A stretch of DNA of 43,230 bases from Anaerolinea sp. Lineage in GTDB: Bacteria; Chloroflexota; Anaerolineae; Anaerolineales; Anaerolineaceae. Position numbers and translations under genes: made by a program. The stretch's first letter is position 1. Each line of letters opens with the position of its first letter. The notes under the pieces were generated by a model. The model did no database searches, was not told the origin of the DNA, and saw only the letters and a program-made list of their open reading frames with translations. Shown here piece after piece: positions 17,953 to 27,155 of this stretch. Location of the stretch: positions 1 to 43,230 of the forward strand of contig JARKOV010000038.1 of NCBI GenBank assembly GCA_029975965.1, in the 5' to 3' direction.

Positions 17953-18723
17953 ATGACCCTCTCCGGACTCGAGCTCCTTCACCTGATCACCTCCCTGGCT
18001 TACCTGCTCCTCCTGGTAGGCGGCAGCGGTCTGCGCCTGGCCGTCCACGCCATGCGCAAGCGCTCCCCCTCATCCCTGCCGGATGGGGCGGTGCTCTGGT
18101 TAGGCTACCTGTTGCCCGGACTGGTCGGGCTTTTACCGCCGGCATTGACCAGCGGCTTCTTCCCACCCGCCGAAGGAGGGTTATGGAGCGCATTCACCTC
18201 CACCAGTTTGCTGTGGGTGCCGGTCACCCAGGCGCTGGCTCTCGCCATCCTGGCGCCGCAAACCGCCGCGCCTCGGGTCGAACCTGCTCCGAACCCTCCC
18301 CTGGCAAGCGTGGCGCTGGCATTGTTGTCGGGAATGGGATTGTTCTTGTTTATCGCCTTTATCTGGCAACTGGCTTACTCGCTGCCGGCGCTGGAGGTGG
18401 CGGCGACTCCATTGACAGGCATCCAGCTCCTCCTGGCCATCCTGGCGGCCTGCCTGATGCCTTTCTTCAGCGAGCGTTTCCTGCGCGGAAGGTTACTCCA
18501 GGCAGCGCTCCAGCGGTACCCCAACCGGCAGGCGGCCTGGCTGTACCATGCCCTCGTCTCAGGGGCGCTGACCCTGCGCCCGATGGCTTTTTTACCGGCC
18601 ACGATCGCCGCATATCTGTTCTCCCGGCTGGTCGCCACCGAAGGCCGTTTGCGCGCCGCCATGCTGGCCCATCTCGCCTTCAACCTCGCGGCTGTTTTCG
18701 TCCACGCTCAATTCATCCATTAA
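17953..18723 (+). CDS. CPBP-like (Abi family) membrane protein, probably not a protease
   Basis: 256 aa with about 6-8 hydrophobic segments. The second half (PFFSERFLRGRLLQ, then YHALVSGAL, LPATIAAYLFSR and AMLAHLAFNLAAV) follows the layout of CPBP intramembrane metalloproteases (EExxxR, FxxxH, HxxxN). The first Glu of the EE pair is Ser and the middle motif His is not found, while the last HLAFN motif is intact, so catalysis looks unlikely. A GTG at 17947 could add two residues. TAAAAT (17941-17946) lies exactly 6 nt before the ATG at 17953, so translation may be leaderless; no Shine-Dalgarno sequence is seen. It is followed after 16 bp by the FG-GAP protein gene and is likely co-transcribed with it. 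Confidence 0.7.
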   Translation: MTLSGLELLHLITSLAYLLLLVGGSGLRLAVHAMRKRSPSSLPDGAVLWLGYLLPGLVGLLPPALTSGFFPPAEGGLWSAFTSTSLLWVPVTQALALAILAPQTAAPRVEPAPNPPLASVALALLSGMGLFLFIAFIWQLAYSLPALEVAATPLTGIQLLLAILAACLMPFFSERFLRGRLLQAALQRYPNRQAAWLYHALVSGALTLRPMAFLPATIAAYLFSRLVATEGRLRAAMLAHLAFNLAAVFVHAQFIH

Positions 18724-18739
18724 CCCTGGAGCGAATCCC

Positions 18740-21700
18740 ATGACTCTCAAGCCCATTTTCCGCCCATTCTTCTGCCTCATCCTGGCAGGTTTCCTGGTCG
18801 CCTCGCTGCACACCCCCGCCGCTTCAACCCCGGTGCTGGCCACCCCCGACCCTGATCCGCATTTCCTGAACACCGGTCCGGCGCTGGCCGACCTGGACCT
18901 GGGCAACTACTCGGGGTTCACCCTGGGCGACGTGGACGGCGACGGCGACACGGATGCCCTGGCCGGCGATATCACCGGGCGGATGCTACTGTTCCGCAAC
19001 GGCGGCGGCCCTCAAGTGGGCTCGAACTTCTACCGGGAATTGGACAACCTGTATCCGGGCGGGATCAGACCCAACCAACTGGATTACAGCAATACTGACC
19101 CCACTTATGTCCACCCCGAGCTGGTCGACAACGACCGCGACGGAGACCAGGACCTGTTCGTGGCCGCCATGCGGCGCGTCAGCGGCGAACCGCTGGCCCT
19201 GGTGGTGGATTATTACCGCAACGACGCCAACACCTATTTCACCAAGAACACCGGCCTGGACAAATCGGTGCCCTCGATCACGCGGATCCCGGAATATGCC
19301 TGCCGCAACGCGAACGACCTCCCCGGTTTCTCCGACCTGCCCTGGTATAAGGATAGCATCACGCTCGCGGTGGGCGACTTGAACTCGGATGGCGAGCAGG
19401 ACGCCGTGGTCGGCGTCATCTTCACCCCCAATTACCCTGACGAGGGCTTGAAACAATATCAGCTGCGCATCTACATGGGCGTGAATAACCCGGTGACTGG
19501 CGACAACGACTGCCCGGTGTTGATGACCAATTATGACCTGCTCCCTGCATCCTTGCGCCTGCCCGGCGGGCGAGCATTCCCAGAGCTGCACGACGTGGAC
19601 AGCGACGGCGACCTGGACCTGTTCGTCGGACTTTCCAGCGGGGTGGTGCGTTTCTTCAAGAACACCGGCACGCGCTACGCACCGGCATTCAACCTGGTCA
19701 CTGGCGCGCAGCACCCGCTCAACCCGCCGGGAACCACCGATCCGCAAGCCGAACCCGATTTCGGCGCTTACGTGGTGCCCGAGTTTGGCTTGCTCGACAC
19801 CGATTTCATCACCGATTTCGCCGCCCTTTCCGGCGACGGTCAGGTGTTTGCCATGCGCTACGACCGCGGCGGCGAAGATCGCCTGATGCCCTGGTTGACC
19901 TCCGCCGATTTTCTCATGCCACTCGACACCGGCGGGCGCATTGTCAACGTCGATAAAGGCGGCGGCGCGGTCACATTCGCCGACCTGGACGGCGACGGCG
20001 ACCTGGATGCGCTCACCGGGCACAAGGATGGCGAGATCCGCAACTACAAAAACTTGCTCATCGAGACCGGACAGCGCCGATACGTCCAGCTCAATGGCGC
20101 AGCGCGCTGGTTCCCCGCCGATTACGGGATGTTCCCCTACGCGGTGCCGGTTTTGGGCGATTTTGACGGGCAGGTGGACCCGCTCACCCTGCGCACCGAC
20201 GCCGACCTGGTCATCGCCGCCCTGGTGGGCTCCTGCCCCGAGCTCGACATGGGGATGACCGCGCTTTCCGCAGAGCCCTTCCGCCCGCCCTCGGACCTCG
20301 AAGCCCCACCCGATTTCTCCCTGCTGGGCGGAACGGACGGCGGCAATTCCTGGGGTCTTTGCTATTACGAAAACGAAGGAAACGCCACCCTGCCCAACTT
20401 CCAGCTCAACGCCAGCCCGCTGGCAGGCGAGCGGTATGACCCCTTCGAAAGCGTGATCATCAGCGACGAATACCTCTTCCCCACCATGGTCAACGCCGAC
20501 GACAACGCCTGGCCCGACCTGGTCATCGGGACCAAGGCCGGCGGCTTGATCTTCATGCGAAACCTCGGCGACGAGGCGGGGCCTGTCTTCGAGGTCTGGC
20601 CTTCCTCCGGCCCCGGCCTCCCAACCGACATGATTCCTTACGGAGCGCCTTCCTTTGTGGATGTAGACGGCGACACCAGCCCGGACCTCGCCATCGGCAC
20701 CATGGACGGCCTGGTGCGTTATTACCGCAACAACCAGGAACCGGACGACCCAGGGCAGGGAATCAATAACTGGATCGGACCTTTCACCGAGGTCACCGGT
20801 GTGCAGAACCCCTTCGCCTTCCTCGACGCCGGCTCGTATGCCGCTCCGGTCTTCGCCGACCTGGACCTCGACAACGACGCCGACCTGGCGTTGGGCAGCG
20901 CCTTGAACACCTTCCGTTTTTATCAGAACATCACGCCCGCCACGCCGCCCGGTCGCCCGCTGGCCCTGGTCGATTACCGCTACAACCCGCTGGCAGTCGT
21001 CGTCCCGCCGAATTACGCCGCGACCTACTACCGGTCGGTCAATATGCTCGATTTCGACCTGGACGGAGACCTGGACGCCTTTGTCGGTGGGGACACCGCC
21101 AGAGGGTCGGACGCCTTTTATTACCTCAACATCGGCACCCCGAACATCCCCGTCTACCGCCTCCAGCCCAACAACCTCAACCCGATGGGCGACGTGTACT
21201 CGCCGCAAACCCTGATCAACGTATCTTTCGCTGACACCCACCCCGATAAACCCGGCGTCGAAGCTTATGTGGGCGGCAGAAATCTCTCTGGCAACGGTTA
21301 CCTGAGAGCGTATGAATACGACACCGGCGCGGAAAAGTATGTCTTGATGAATCCGCAGCCTTTCTATTACCCTTCCGGTTTACCCGGCACGTTCAACACC
21401 AATTACGAGGTCGGGCCGCGCGCAGCCTTCGTGGATATTGATGGCGACGCCGACCTGGACATGTTCACCATCCTGGGCTACTGGGTCAACAAACCTTTCA
21501 GCGTGCTGTTGTTCACCAACGAGGCGGATGAAGAAGGCGCAAGGTTCACCGTGCCGGCCAATGTCCAGGATTTCGAAGCCAACGCATTCATCCCCGGCAA
21601 CCCCTTCTGGCGTCTCAACTGGAACCAGGCGCTCAACAATGGCTACTGGAACGGCGGCATGGTCGACCGCTGGACGTGGTGGTTTGGCAACGAAGCCGGG

Positions 21701-21958
21701 CAGGTGCAGACATTCCTGGAAGCCTTCTATGACGCGGCGGAGAACGCCGATTACATCGGCCGCGTGACCGACCGGCGCGACCCCTTCAAAGGCGTCAAGC
21801 TTCCCGCCTCGACCGTGCCCACCGCTGCCGACACCAACGGCGATGGCTTCCCCGAAGCCTACATCGCATCGGCCAACGGCATGATCCAGTATTTTGTCGG
21901 CAGCGCCACCCCGCCGCCCAGCCCGGCGCTGGTCTTCCTGCCGCTGATTCGCAGATGA
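18740..21958 (+). CDS. Secreted FG-GAP/VCBS repeat protein
   Basis: 1072 aa. GGAG precedes the ATG. A signal peptide (about 1-30, hydrophobic core CLILAGFLVASL, likely Ala cleavage near AAST) leads to an all-beta protein with at least eight calcium-binding FG-GAP/VCBS motifs of the form DxDxDGDxD near residues 65, 286, 415, 640, 708, 771, 898 and 1031. Such repeats fold as integrin-like beta-propellers, so two propellers are plausible. The C-terminus is a short Pro-rich linker followed by ALVFLPLIRR, a terminal motif seen in variant form in the secreted hydrolase at 39627. Expected place is outside the cell, in adhesion or ligand binding. A strong hairpin terminator follows the stop. Confidence 0.88.
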   Translation: MTLKPIFRPFFCLILAGFLVASLHTPAASTPVLATPDPDPHFLNTGPALADLDLGNYSGFTLGDVDGDGDTDALAGDITGRMLLFRNGGGPQVGSNFYRELDNLYPGGIRPNQLDYSNTDPTYVHPELVDNDRDGDQDLFVAAMRRVSGEPLALVVDYYRNDANTYFTKNTGLDKSVPSITRIPEYACRNANDLPGFSDLPWYKDSITLAVGDLNSDGEQDAVVGVIFTPNYPDEGLKQYQLRIYMGVNNPVTGDNDCPVLMTNYDLLPASLRLPGGRAFPELHDVDSDGDLDLFVGLSSGVVRFFKNTGTRYAPAFNLVTGAQHPLNPPGTTDPQAEPDFGAYVVPEFGLLDTDFITDFAALSGDGQVFAMRYDRGGEDRLMPWLTSADFLMPLDTGGRIVNVDKGGGAVTFADLDGDGDLDALTGHKDGEIRNYKNLLIETGQRRYVQLNGAARWFPADYGMFPYAVPVLGDFDGQVDPLTLRTDADLVIAALVGSCPELDMGMTALSAEPFRPPSDLEAPPDFSLLGGTDGGNSWGLCYYENEGNATLPNFQLNASPLAGERYDPFESVIISDEYLFPTMVNADDNAWPDLVIGTKAGGLIFMRNLGDEAGPVFEVWPSSGPGLPTDMIPYGAPSFVDVDGDTSPDLAIGTMDGLVRYYRNNQEPDDPGQGINNWIGPFTEVTGVQNPFAFLDAGSYAAPVFADLDLDNDADLALGSALNTFRFYQNITPATPPGRPLALVDYRYNPLAVVVPPNYAATYYRSVNMLDFDLDGDLDAFVGGDTARGSDAFYYLNIGTPNIPVYRLQPNNLNPMGDVYSPQTLINVSFADTHPDKPGVEAYVGGRNLSGNGYLRAYEYDTGAEKYVLMNPQPFYYPSGLPGTFNTNYEVGPRAAFVDIDGDADLDMFTILGYWVNKPFSVLLFTNEADEEGARFTVPANVQDFEANAFIPGNPFWRLNWNQALNNGYWNGGMVDRWTWWFGNEAGQVQTFLEAFYDAAENADYIGRVTDRRDPFKGVKLPASTVPTAADTNGDGFPEAYIASANGMIQYFVGSATPPPSPALVFLPLIRR

Positions 21959-21987
21959 GCCGGGGAGTCTTCACCGGTTGATGAGTG

Positions 21988-22025
21988 GGAGGCGCGGGCT
22001 ATCGATGCCTGCGCCTCCTCCTTTT
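21988..22025 (+). terminator. Rho-independent-type terminator after the FG-GAP gene
   Basis: A 12-bp stem (GGAGGCGCGGGC with GCCTGCGCCTCC, one G-U pair) and a 7-nt loop TATCGAT, followed by TCCTTTT. It separates the surface block from the two-component genes. Confidence 0.75.
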
Positions 22026-22053
22026 ACAGGCAGATCGCCGTAGCTGAATTATA

Positions 22054-24288
22054 ATGAATTGGATGATCGCCTCGCGCACCCACCGCCTGGGTTTTCCGGT
22101 CCTCATTGGCGCGCTCTACCTGGCGCTATACCTCGCCTGGTTGCTATGGGCCACCCCCGGGATCGAGCAACGCTTCTGGACTGCCGGCCTGGCTGTCATT
22201 TTCAGCGGGCTGGTGGTCACCACGCTGGCGTGGCGCGCCAGGTCGGCAGCGCTTGAGCGAGGCTCGCACCACGCCTGGACCTGGCTGTGCGCCGGCTTAA
22301 GCTTGTGGTCGCTGGCTGATCTCCTGCGTCTTTTCCTCGCGGCATTCATGGAAGACCGTCTAAGCGCCGTGATCGTGCCGGCAGCGGTGTGGATCGTCGG
22401 CTCCACCTGCTTTTTTGCTGGCTTGCTGCGCTTCCCCCAGCAACTGCGCCGGCCGCTCAATCGCTTTCGCCTGATCATCGAAATGGTCATCACCACCCTG
22501 GCGGCGATCAGCCTGGCCTGGATGGTGCTGCTCAAACCCCTCATCCCTACCCTGTTGATGGGATTCCCTCAACGGGTGATGTGGGTATATCCCGCCGTCG
22601 ACCTGCTCTTGCTGGTTGTTCTGCTCAGCCTTTATTTGATCAACCGTCCGGGGGGCTATCCCCTTTCACTGCTCTGGCTGGCGCTGGGCCTGTTCGCCTT
22701 TCTCGCCAGCGACTTGAACCAGGTGTACCTGGTCCCTTCAGAAGGCGCCTCCTTTGGCAACCTGACCAATTTTAGCTGGGGATTGGGCGACGCCTTCCTC
22801 GCCGGTGCGATCCTCGGTTTTCGACGGTTGCGCCAAACCGGGCCGGCTTCCGGTCCGCAGACATTCTTAAGCCGCACCGTTTCGGGTTTTCAAACCCTCC
22901 TTCCTCTCGTGCTAACCATCGCCCTCGGCTGGTACACCATCTTCGAATGGCAGCTCCGCGGCAGCCCGGACATGTTCGGCTTGTGGGCTACCGCGTTGCT
23001 CGGCATTGCCCTCATCGGTCGCCAGGGCATCCTGGTGGGGGAATACGAGTTTCAAAAATACGCCCAACTGGTCGATAGCGTTGCCGAGCCCACCTTCATC
23101 TGCAACCAGCGCGGCCACTTGCGGCTGGTTAACCCGGCTTTCACCGGCGTGACCGGCTATCAGAACCCTTCTGAATTGCTGGGCGTACCCTTGCAGCAGT
23201 TGATCCGCCCTGCCGAGAACGTCAGGCCAATGCTTCAGGCCGGTCTGAAAGAGGGCTGGACTGGCGAGGTGACCTTGCATGGATATGATGGGAAAAAGCT
23301 GCCGGTCATGCTGTCCTTGCGACCGCTGCCCTGGGGGAGTCGCGGGCGAGAGGGCATGTCGCTGGCTGGCACCGCCCATGATTTAAGTGAGATCAAGCGC
23401 CAGCAAGCCGCGCTGCAAAGCGCCTACCAGGAAATTGCCGCCGCCCACAGCGAGCTGGGAAAGATGAACTTGTTGCTCGAACAACGCGTCGAGGAAAAGA
23501 CCGCCAGCCTCAGCGAAGCCCTGGCTCAGCTCGAGCAACAGAACGTGATGCTTCAAGAGCTGGATCGGCTCAAGTCTGACTTTGTCTCCCTCGTGTCGCA
23601 CGAACTGCGCGCGCCGTTGACCAATATCAACGCCGGGATCGAGCTGCTGCGGTTGCGCACCCGCGCACTGCCCGATCAGGCACGCAATACCCTCGACCTC
23701 GTCCAGGCAGAGATCGTCCGCCTGACCCGCTTCATCGAGTCCATCCTGGATCTCTCCGCGCTGGATGCCGGGCGTGTTCCGGTTTACCCGGTGCCGCTGG
23801 ACTTGAATGCCGTGGTGGCCACCATCCAGCGGCAGATGACCCACCTGCCGGCCGGAAAACGCGTGCGCTGGAATCTGCCCGATGAGCTGCCCGATTTTCT
23901 CGCCGACGAGCGTGCCTTGACCAGCGTGCTGGTCCATCTGCTCGATAACGCGATCAAATATGCCCCGGAAGGTGACATCGTGGTCTCCGCAGGCGCCGAG
24001 GACGGCCTGGGATGGATCCGCGTAACCGACCAGGGCGGTGGGATCGCCGAAAACGACCTGCCGTTGCTCTTTACACCTTTTTTCCGCGCTCACCCGAGCG
24101 ATTCCCAGACAGTCTATGGTCATGGACTGGGCTTATACATCGTACACCGCCTCGTCGAGGCAATGAATGGTAAAATTAAAGCCGAAAACCTGCCGGAAGG
24201 CGGCGCCCGTTTCACCTGCTGGCTGCCGCTGGTTGTGGATGAAGATGCCGGGGAGGAGCATGAGCTCGAAAATCTTGGCGGTGGATGA
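22054..24288 (+). CDS. Membrane-bound PAS sensor histidine kinase
   Basis: 744 aa. About 9-10 hydrophobic helices fill residues 1-335 in a 7TM-like sensory module with no large extracellular loop. A PAS domain spans about 340-450 (LVDSVAEPTFICNQRG, NPAFTGVTGYQ), a Glu/Gln-rich coiled coil 450-505, then HisKA with the phospho-acceptor His516 in VSHELRAPLTN. HATPase_c (about 610-725) has HLLDNAIKYAP (N box), DQGGGI (G1) and GHGLGLYI (G2). The start is uncertain: TATAAT (22050-22055) overlaps the ATG at 22054, and an ATG at 22063, 7 nt after that hexamer, could be a leaderless start. No Shine-Dalgarno is seen. The 3' end overlaps the response regulator by 29 bp, implying translational coupling. 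Signal unknown. Confidence 0.93.
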   Translation: MNWMIASRTHRLGFPVLIGALYLALYLAWLLWATPGIEQRFWTAGLAVIFSGLVVTTLAWRARSAALERGSHHAWTWLCAGLSLWSLADLLRLFLAAFMEDRLSAVIVPAAVWIVGSTCFFAGLLRFPQQLRRPLNRFRLIIEMVITTLAAISLAWMVLLKPLIPTLLMGFPQRVMWVYPAVDLLLLVVLLSLYLINRPGGYPLSLLWLALGLFAFLASDLNQVYLVPSEGASFGNLTNFSWGLGDAFLAGAILGFRRLRQTGPASGPQTFLSRTVSGFQTLLPLVLTIALGWYTIFEWQLRGSPDMFGLWATALLGIALIGRQGILVGEYEFQKYAQLVDSVAEPTFICNQRGHLRLVNPAFTGVTGYQNPSELLGVPLQQLIRPAENVRPMLQAGLKEGWTGEVTLHGYDGKKLPVMLSLRPLPWGSRGREGMSLAGTAHDLSEIKRQQAALQSAYQEIAAAHSELGKMNLLLEQRVEEKTASLSEALAQLEQQNVMLQELDRLKSDFVSLVSHELRAPLTNINAGIELLRLRTRALPDQARNTLDLVQAEIVRLTRFIESILDLSALDAGRVPVYPVPLDLNAVVATIQRQMTHLPAGKRVRWNLPDELPDFLADERALTSVLVHLLDNAIKYAPEGDIVVSAGAEDGLGWIRVTDQGGGIAENDLPLLFTPFFRAHPSDSQTVYGHGLGLYIVHRLVEAMNGKIKAENLPEGGARFTCWLPLVVDEDAGEEHELENLGGG

Positions 24289-24982
24289 CGACCCGACTCT
24301 TTTGCGCTTCTTGAAAGACTACCTGCAAGAAGAAAAATACGAAGTAGTCATCGCCAATAATGGTCCGGATGCCTTGCGCGTCGCCTACCGTGAGCACCCG
24401 GACCTGGTCGTGCTGGACGTGATGATGCCGGTGATGGACGGTTGGGAGGTGTGCGCGCGGCTGCGCGAGTTATCCGATATCCCCATCATCCTGCTCACCG
24501 CAAAGTCTACCGAGGTCGATAAATTGCGCGGTTTTCAGCTTGGCGTCGATGATTACGTCACCAAACCGTTCAGCTTTCCTGAACTCACCGCGCGCATTCA
24601 GGCGGTGCTCTCGCGCACACGCCGCCCATCTGATCAGGCTGAGCGCAACCTGCTCTATTTTGGCGATTTTACCCTCGACCTGGACCGGCGCGAAGCCCGC
24701 CGGGAGAACCAGGTGATCCCGCTCACCCCCACCGAATTTCGCCTGCTCGAGTACCTGGTGCGCCATAAAGGTCGGGCGATTTCCGAAGAAGAGCTCAGTC
24801 AGCAAGTGTGGGGAGATTATTACCAGGGTGAGCGCTCAGCCGTCCGCCGCTACATCTGGATGTTGCGCCAGAAATTCGAGCAGGACCCGAGCGCGCCAGT
24901 CTGGATTCGCACGGTGCGCGGATTTGGCTATCGACTGGGTACCGGCACCGGCGCATTGCGCCTGTCCGATGACGTTTCTTAA
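24260..24982 (+). CDS. OmpR/PhoB-family response regulator
   Basis: 240 aa. The ATG at 24260 (MSSKILAVDDDP) lies inside the end of the kinase gene and follows a GGGAGGAG ribosome binding site. Receiver: acidic pocket Asp9-Asp10-Asp11, phospho-acceptor Asp53 in VVLDVMMPVMDGW, Thr in ILLTAKS and Lys in YVTKPFSFPEL. The C-terminal winged helix has LTPTEFRLLEYLV, the SAVRRYIWMLRQKF recognition region and TVRGFGYRL. It will be phosphorylated by the kinase at 22054-24288 and bind direct repeats at target promoters; targets are not evident here. Residues LRLSDDVS form a short C-terminal tail. Confidence 0.95.
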   Translation: MSSKILAVDDDPTLLRFLKDYLQEEKYEVVIANNGPDALRVAYREHPDLVVLDVMMPVMDGWEVCARLRELSDIPIILLTAKSTEVDKLRGFQLGVDDYVTKPFSFPELTARIQAVLSRTRRPSDQAERNLLYFGDFTLDLDRREARRENQVIPLTPTEFRLLEYLVRHKGRAISEEELSQQVWGDYYQGERSAVRRYIWMLRQKFEQDPSAPVWIRTVRGFGYRLGTGTGALRLSDDVS

Positions 24983-25099
24983 TCCACACCAGCGAATAGG
25001 CTCTCCATGCGGTAAGGGTTGGCGGTTTCGTTAACAAGCTCAGCGCCACACACCTTTGGATCGCTCGCTTGTGAAAATTCATCTCGTTATGGGAGACTC

Positions 25100-26122
25100 A
25101 TGGACCTGACATTGCACACGACCTTCCCAACCGACATCGAGGCGGAATGGAACCGGCTGGTTGAGCAGAACCACGTTCACGTGCCTTTTCTGCGGTATGG
25201 CTATCAACACGCCTGGTGGCAGACCCGTGGCGGGGGCGAATGGCCGGAGGGCCGGCTGGCGATCGTCATCGCTCGCGAGAAAGGCCAACTGGTGGGCATC
25301 GCCCCCCTCTTCCACACGCCACACCACCAGGGCCAGTCGCGCCTGATGCTGTTGGGCAGCGTCGAGGTGACCGATTACCTCGACCTGATTGTCGAACAAG
25401 GTCGCCTGGACGAGTTCGTGCGCGCCCTTCTGGGCTTCCTCCCCTCAGCCGGCCTGCCCCCATGGACCAACCTCGACCTCTACAACCTGTTTGAAGACAG
25501 CCCCTTGAAACCTGCCATCCGCCAGGCGGCCGCCGGCTCAGGCTGGCAGGTGGAAGTCCAACGCGTCTACCACTGCCCCTATATCCCCCTCCCTGGCGAT
25601 TGGGAAGCCTACCTGGCGGGAATAGACAAAAAACAGCGCCACGAAATTCGCCGCAAAATCCGCCGCCTCGAGGCTTCCGGTGTGCCGTCGCGCTGGTACA
25701 TTGTCAAGGAGGAGGGCGACCTGGATGATGAGATCACCGCCTTTACCCACCTGATGGAACAAGATGCCGAAAAAGCCCAATTTCTCACCCCGGCGATGCG
25801 GAAATTCATGCGTGCGGTCGCCTGGTGGGCGTTCCGGGAAGGGATGCTTCACCTGTCCTTTTTAGAGATCGACGGCCAAAAAGCCGCCGTTTACCTTGCC
25901 TTCGATTACCTGAACCACCTGTGGGTTTATAACTCGGGCATCAACCGGTCGTTGATGGAGTATTCCCCGGGTTGGGTGTTGTTGGGCTATCAACTGCAAT
26001 GGGCCAACGAAAACAAGCGCCGCGCATTCGACTTTATGCGCGGCGACGAGGAATATAAGTATCGCTTTGGCGGGGTCGATCGGTTCCTCGAACGGATCAC
26101 CCTCACCCCGCCCCTATCATAA
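25100..26122 (+). CDS. GNAT/FemAB-like N-acyltransferase (Acetyltransf_6 type)
   Basis: 340 aa from the ATG at 25100 with GGGAG 5 nt upstream; the open frame further 5' has no good start. C-terminal features EYSPGWVLLGYQLQWA (about 287-302) and FDFMRGDEEYKYRFG (about 312-326), with IDKKQRHEIRRKIRRLE at about 175-190, match the PF13480 (BioF2-like/CelD-like) GNAT proteins, whose two tandem GNAT folds also occur in FemAB. Relatives occur in polysaccharide and peptidoglycan modification loci, acylating sugar amines or adding amino acids; the substrate here is unknown. No membrane segment. The 117-bp gap upstream has no clear promoter. It converges on the ccm cluster. Confidence 0.85.
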   Translation: MDLTLHTTFPTDIEAEWNRLVEQNHVHVPFLRYGYQHAWWQTRGGGEWPEGRLAIVIAREKGQLVGIAPLFHTPHHQGQSRLMLLGSVEVTDYLDLIVEQGRLDEFVRALLGFLPSAGLPPWTNLDLYNLFEDSPLKPAIRQAAAGSGWQVEVQRVYHCPYIPLPGDWEAYLAGIDKKQRHEIRRKIRRLEASGVPSRWYIVKEEGDLDDEITAFTHLMEQDAEKAQFLTPAMRKFMRAVAWWAFREGMLHLSFLEIDGQKAAVYLAFDYLNHLWVYNSGINRSLMEYSPGWVLLGYQLQWANENKRRAFDFMRGDEEYKYRFGGVDRFLERITLTPPLS

Positions 26123-26162
26123 CCGGGATCGGGGTTACCCAATCAGAGTTATTCGTGAGGGC

Positions 26163-26190
26163 GTTGAGACCTCACAACCGGGGTTTCAAC
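26163..26190. terminator. Weak hairpin between convergent genes
   Basis: GTTGAGACC and GGTTTCAAC pair over 9 positions (one G-U) around a 10-nt loop in the 144-bp gap between the acyltransferase and ccmD. A smaller GACCC/GGGTC stem follows near 26244-26260. No U-tract is present; terminator function is a guess. Confidence 0.35.
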
Positions 26191-26266
26191 GACCCTGAAC
26201 ACTTTCCCATCCCGATATAATGGGCTGTTCAGACGCCCCTAAGGACCCGTCCTGAGGGTCATTGCA

Positions 26267-26419
26267 TCACCGATCCTGCTCGAGCTCCTCGAGCATTTTC
26301 TCTTCCTGCCTTAAGTTGCGGTTACGCACCACCAGGCTGACCAGGTATACCAGGATGACCCCGAAGATGACCGCATACCCTGCGACCATGTAGACTGTCG
26401 TTTCTGCTGTGCCTTCCAT
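26267..26419 (-). CDS. ccmD: CcmD-like small membrane protein
   Basis: 50 aa, beginning METV-like as MEGTAETTVYMVAG, then a single hydrophobic helix (YAVIFGVILVYLVSLVV), then a basic turn RNRNLRQEEK and an acidic coiled coil to the stop. This size and layout (one transmembrane helix with a charged C-terminal helix) is that of CcmD, which holds CcmE in contact with the CcmABC heme-export complex. AGGAAGG lies 6 nt before the ATG, and it directly follows ccmC after 34 bp, the normal place of ccmD. It is short enough for automatic gene finders to miss. The sequence itself is poorly conserved in the family, so the call rests on context. Confidence 0.8.
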   Translation of the reverse strand: MEGTAETTVYMVAGYAVIFGVILVYLVSLVVRNRNLRQEEKMLEELEQDR

Positions 26420-26453
26420 AACTGCCTTCCTTATTTTTAAATACCACCGGTCG

Positions 26454-27155
26454 TCATTGGGTTAACCGCAGCTTCATCTGCTCGACACGTTGCCCCAGTT
26501 GCCCCAGGCGAATGCGATGCCATAGCAGGCTGGCGAACAGAAAAGAGAACGCCACCAGGCTGACTGCAAAGGTCATCCCCATTTCAGGCGTCATGCTGAA
26601 CGAGCCGTCCACCGTGGGGTCGCTGCCGCCGATCACCACCGGGTGAATGGTGCGGTAAATACGGATGGAGAAGAAGGTCAAAGGCACGCTGATGAACCCG
26701 ATGATGGCATAGACTGCGCCAAAGCGAGCCCGCCGGTCGGGATCTTCGATCCCCTGGCGCAGCATCAGGTACGCGGCGTAAATCAGCTCCATGATCGTCG
26801 CCGTGGTCAACCGTGGGTCCCAGGTCCACCAGGTGTTCCAGATCGGGCGAGCCCAGATCGAGCCGGTGATGATGTTGATCAACATGAAGACCAACCCGAT
26901 TTCAATCGCCCCCAGACCCACTAAGTCCCAGATCGATTTCCGCGTGACCAGGTACGCCACTCCGGCGACAACTGCCGCGAAAAAGCCTAACATACCCACC
27001 CAACCGGTCGCCACGTGGTAATAGAAGACTTTTTGCACGGCGCCCATCACCCGCTCAAGAGGCGCGTAGGCGAACACCATGATGGTCGCTGTCGCCATGA
27101 GCAGCAAGGTCACAATGTCCAGCCCCAGCAATATCCGCGATTGCGTTTTCATCAT
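26454..27155 (-). CDS. ccmC: Cytochrome c biogenesis heme exporter subunit CcmC
   Basis: 233 aa with six predicted helices. The tryptophan-rich WWD domain is clear: TGSIWARPIWNTWWTWDPRLT, flanked by the conserved heme-ligand His in YYHVATGW and in the RTIHPVV segment. CcmC presents heme to CcmE on the outer face of the membrane with CcmA, CcmB and CcmD. The start ATG overlaps the ccmB stop by 4 bp (ATGA), which indicates coupled translation. Length is typical for the family. Confidence 0.95.
   Translation of the reverse strand: MMKTQSRILLGLDIVTLLLMATATIMVFAYAPLERVMGAVQKVFYYHVATGWVGMLGFFAAVVAGVAYLVTRKSIWDLVGLGAIEIGLVFMLINIITGSIWARPIWNTWWTWDPRLTTATIMELIYAAYLMLRQGIEDPDRRARFGAVYAIIGFISVPLTFFSIRIYRTIHPVVIGGSDPTVDGSFSMTPEMGMTFAVSLVAFSFLFASLLWHRIRLGQLGQRVEQMKLRLTQ

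Noticed and set aside
18986..21241. Long minus-strand open frame (751 codons) opposite the FG-GAP gene
   Set aside because: The plus strand has a signal peptide and repeated DxDxDG motifs; the antisense translation is Val/Gly/His-rich shadow.
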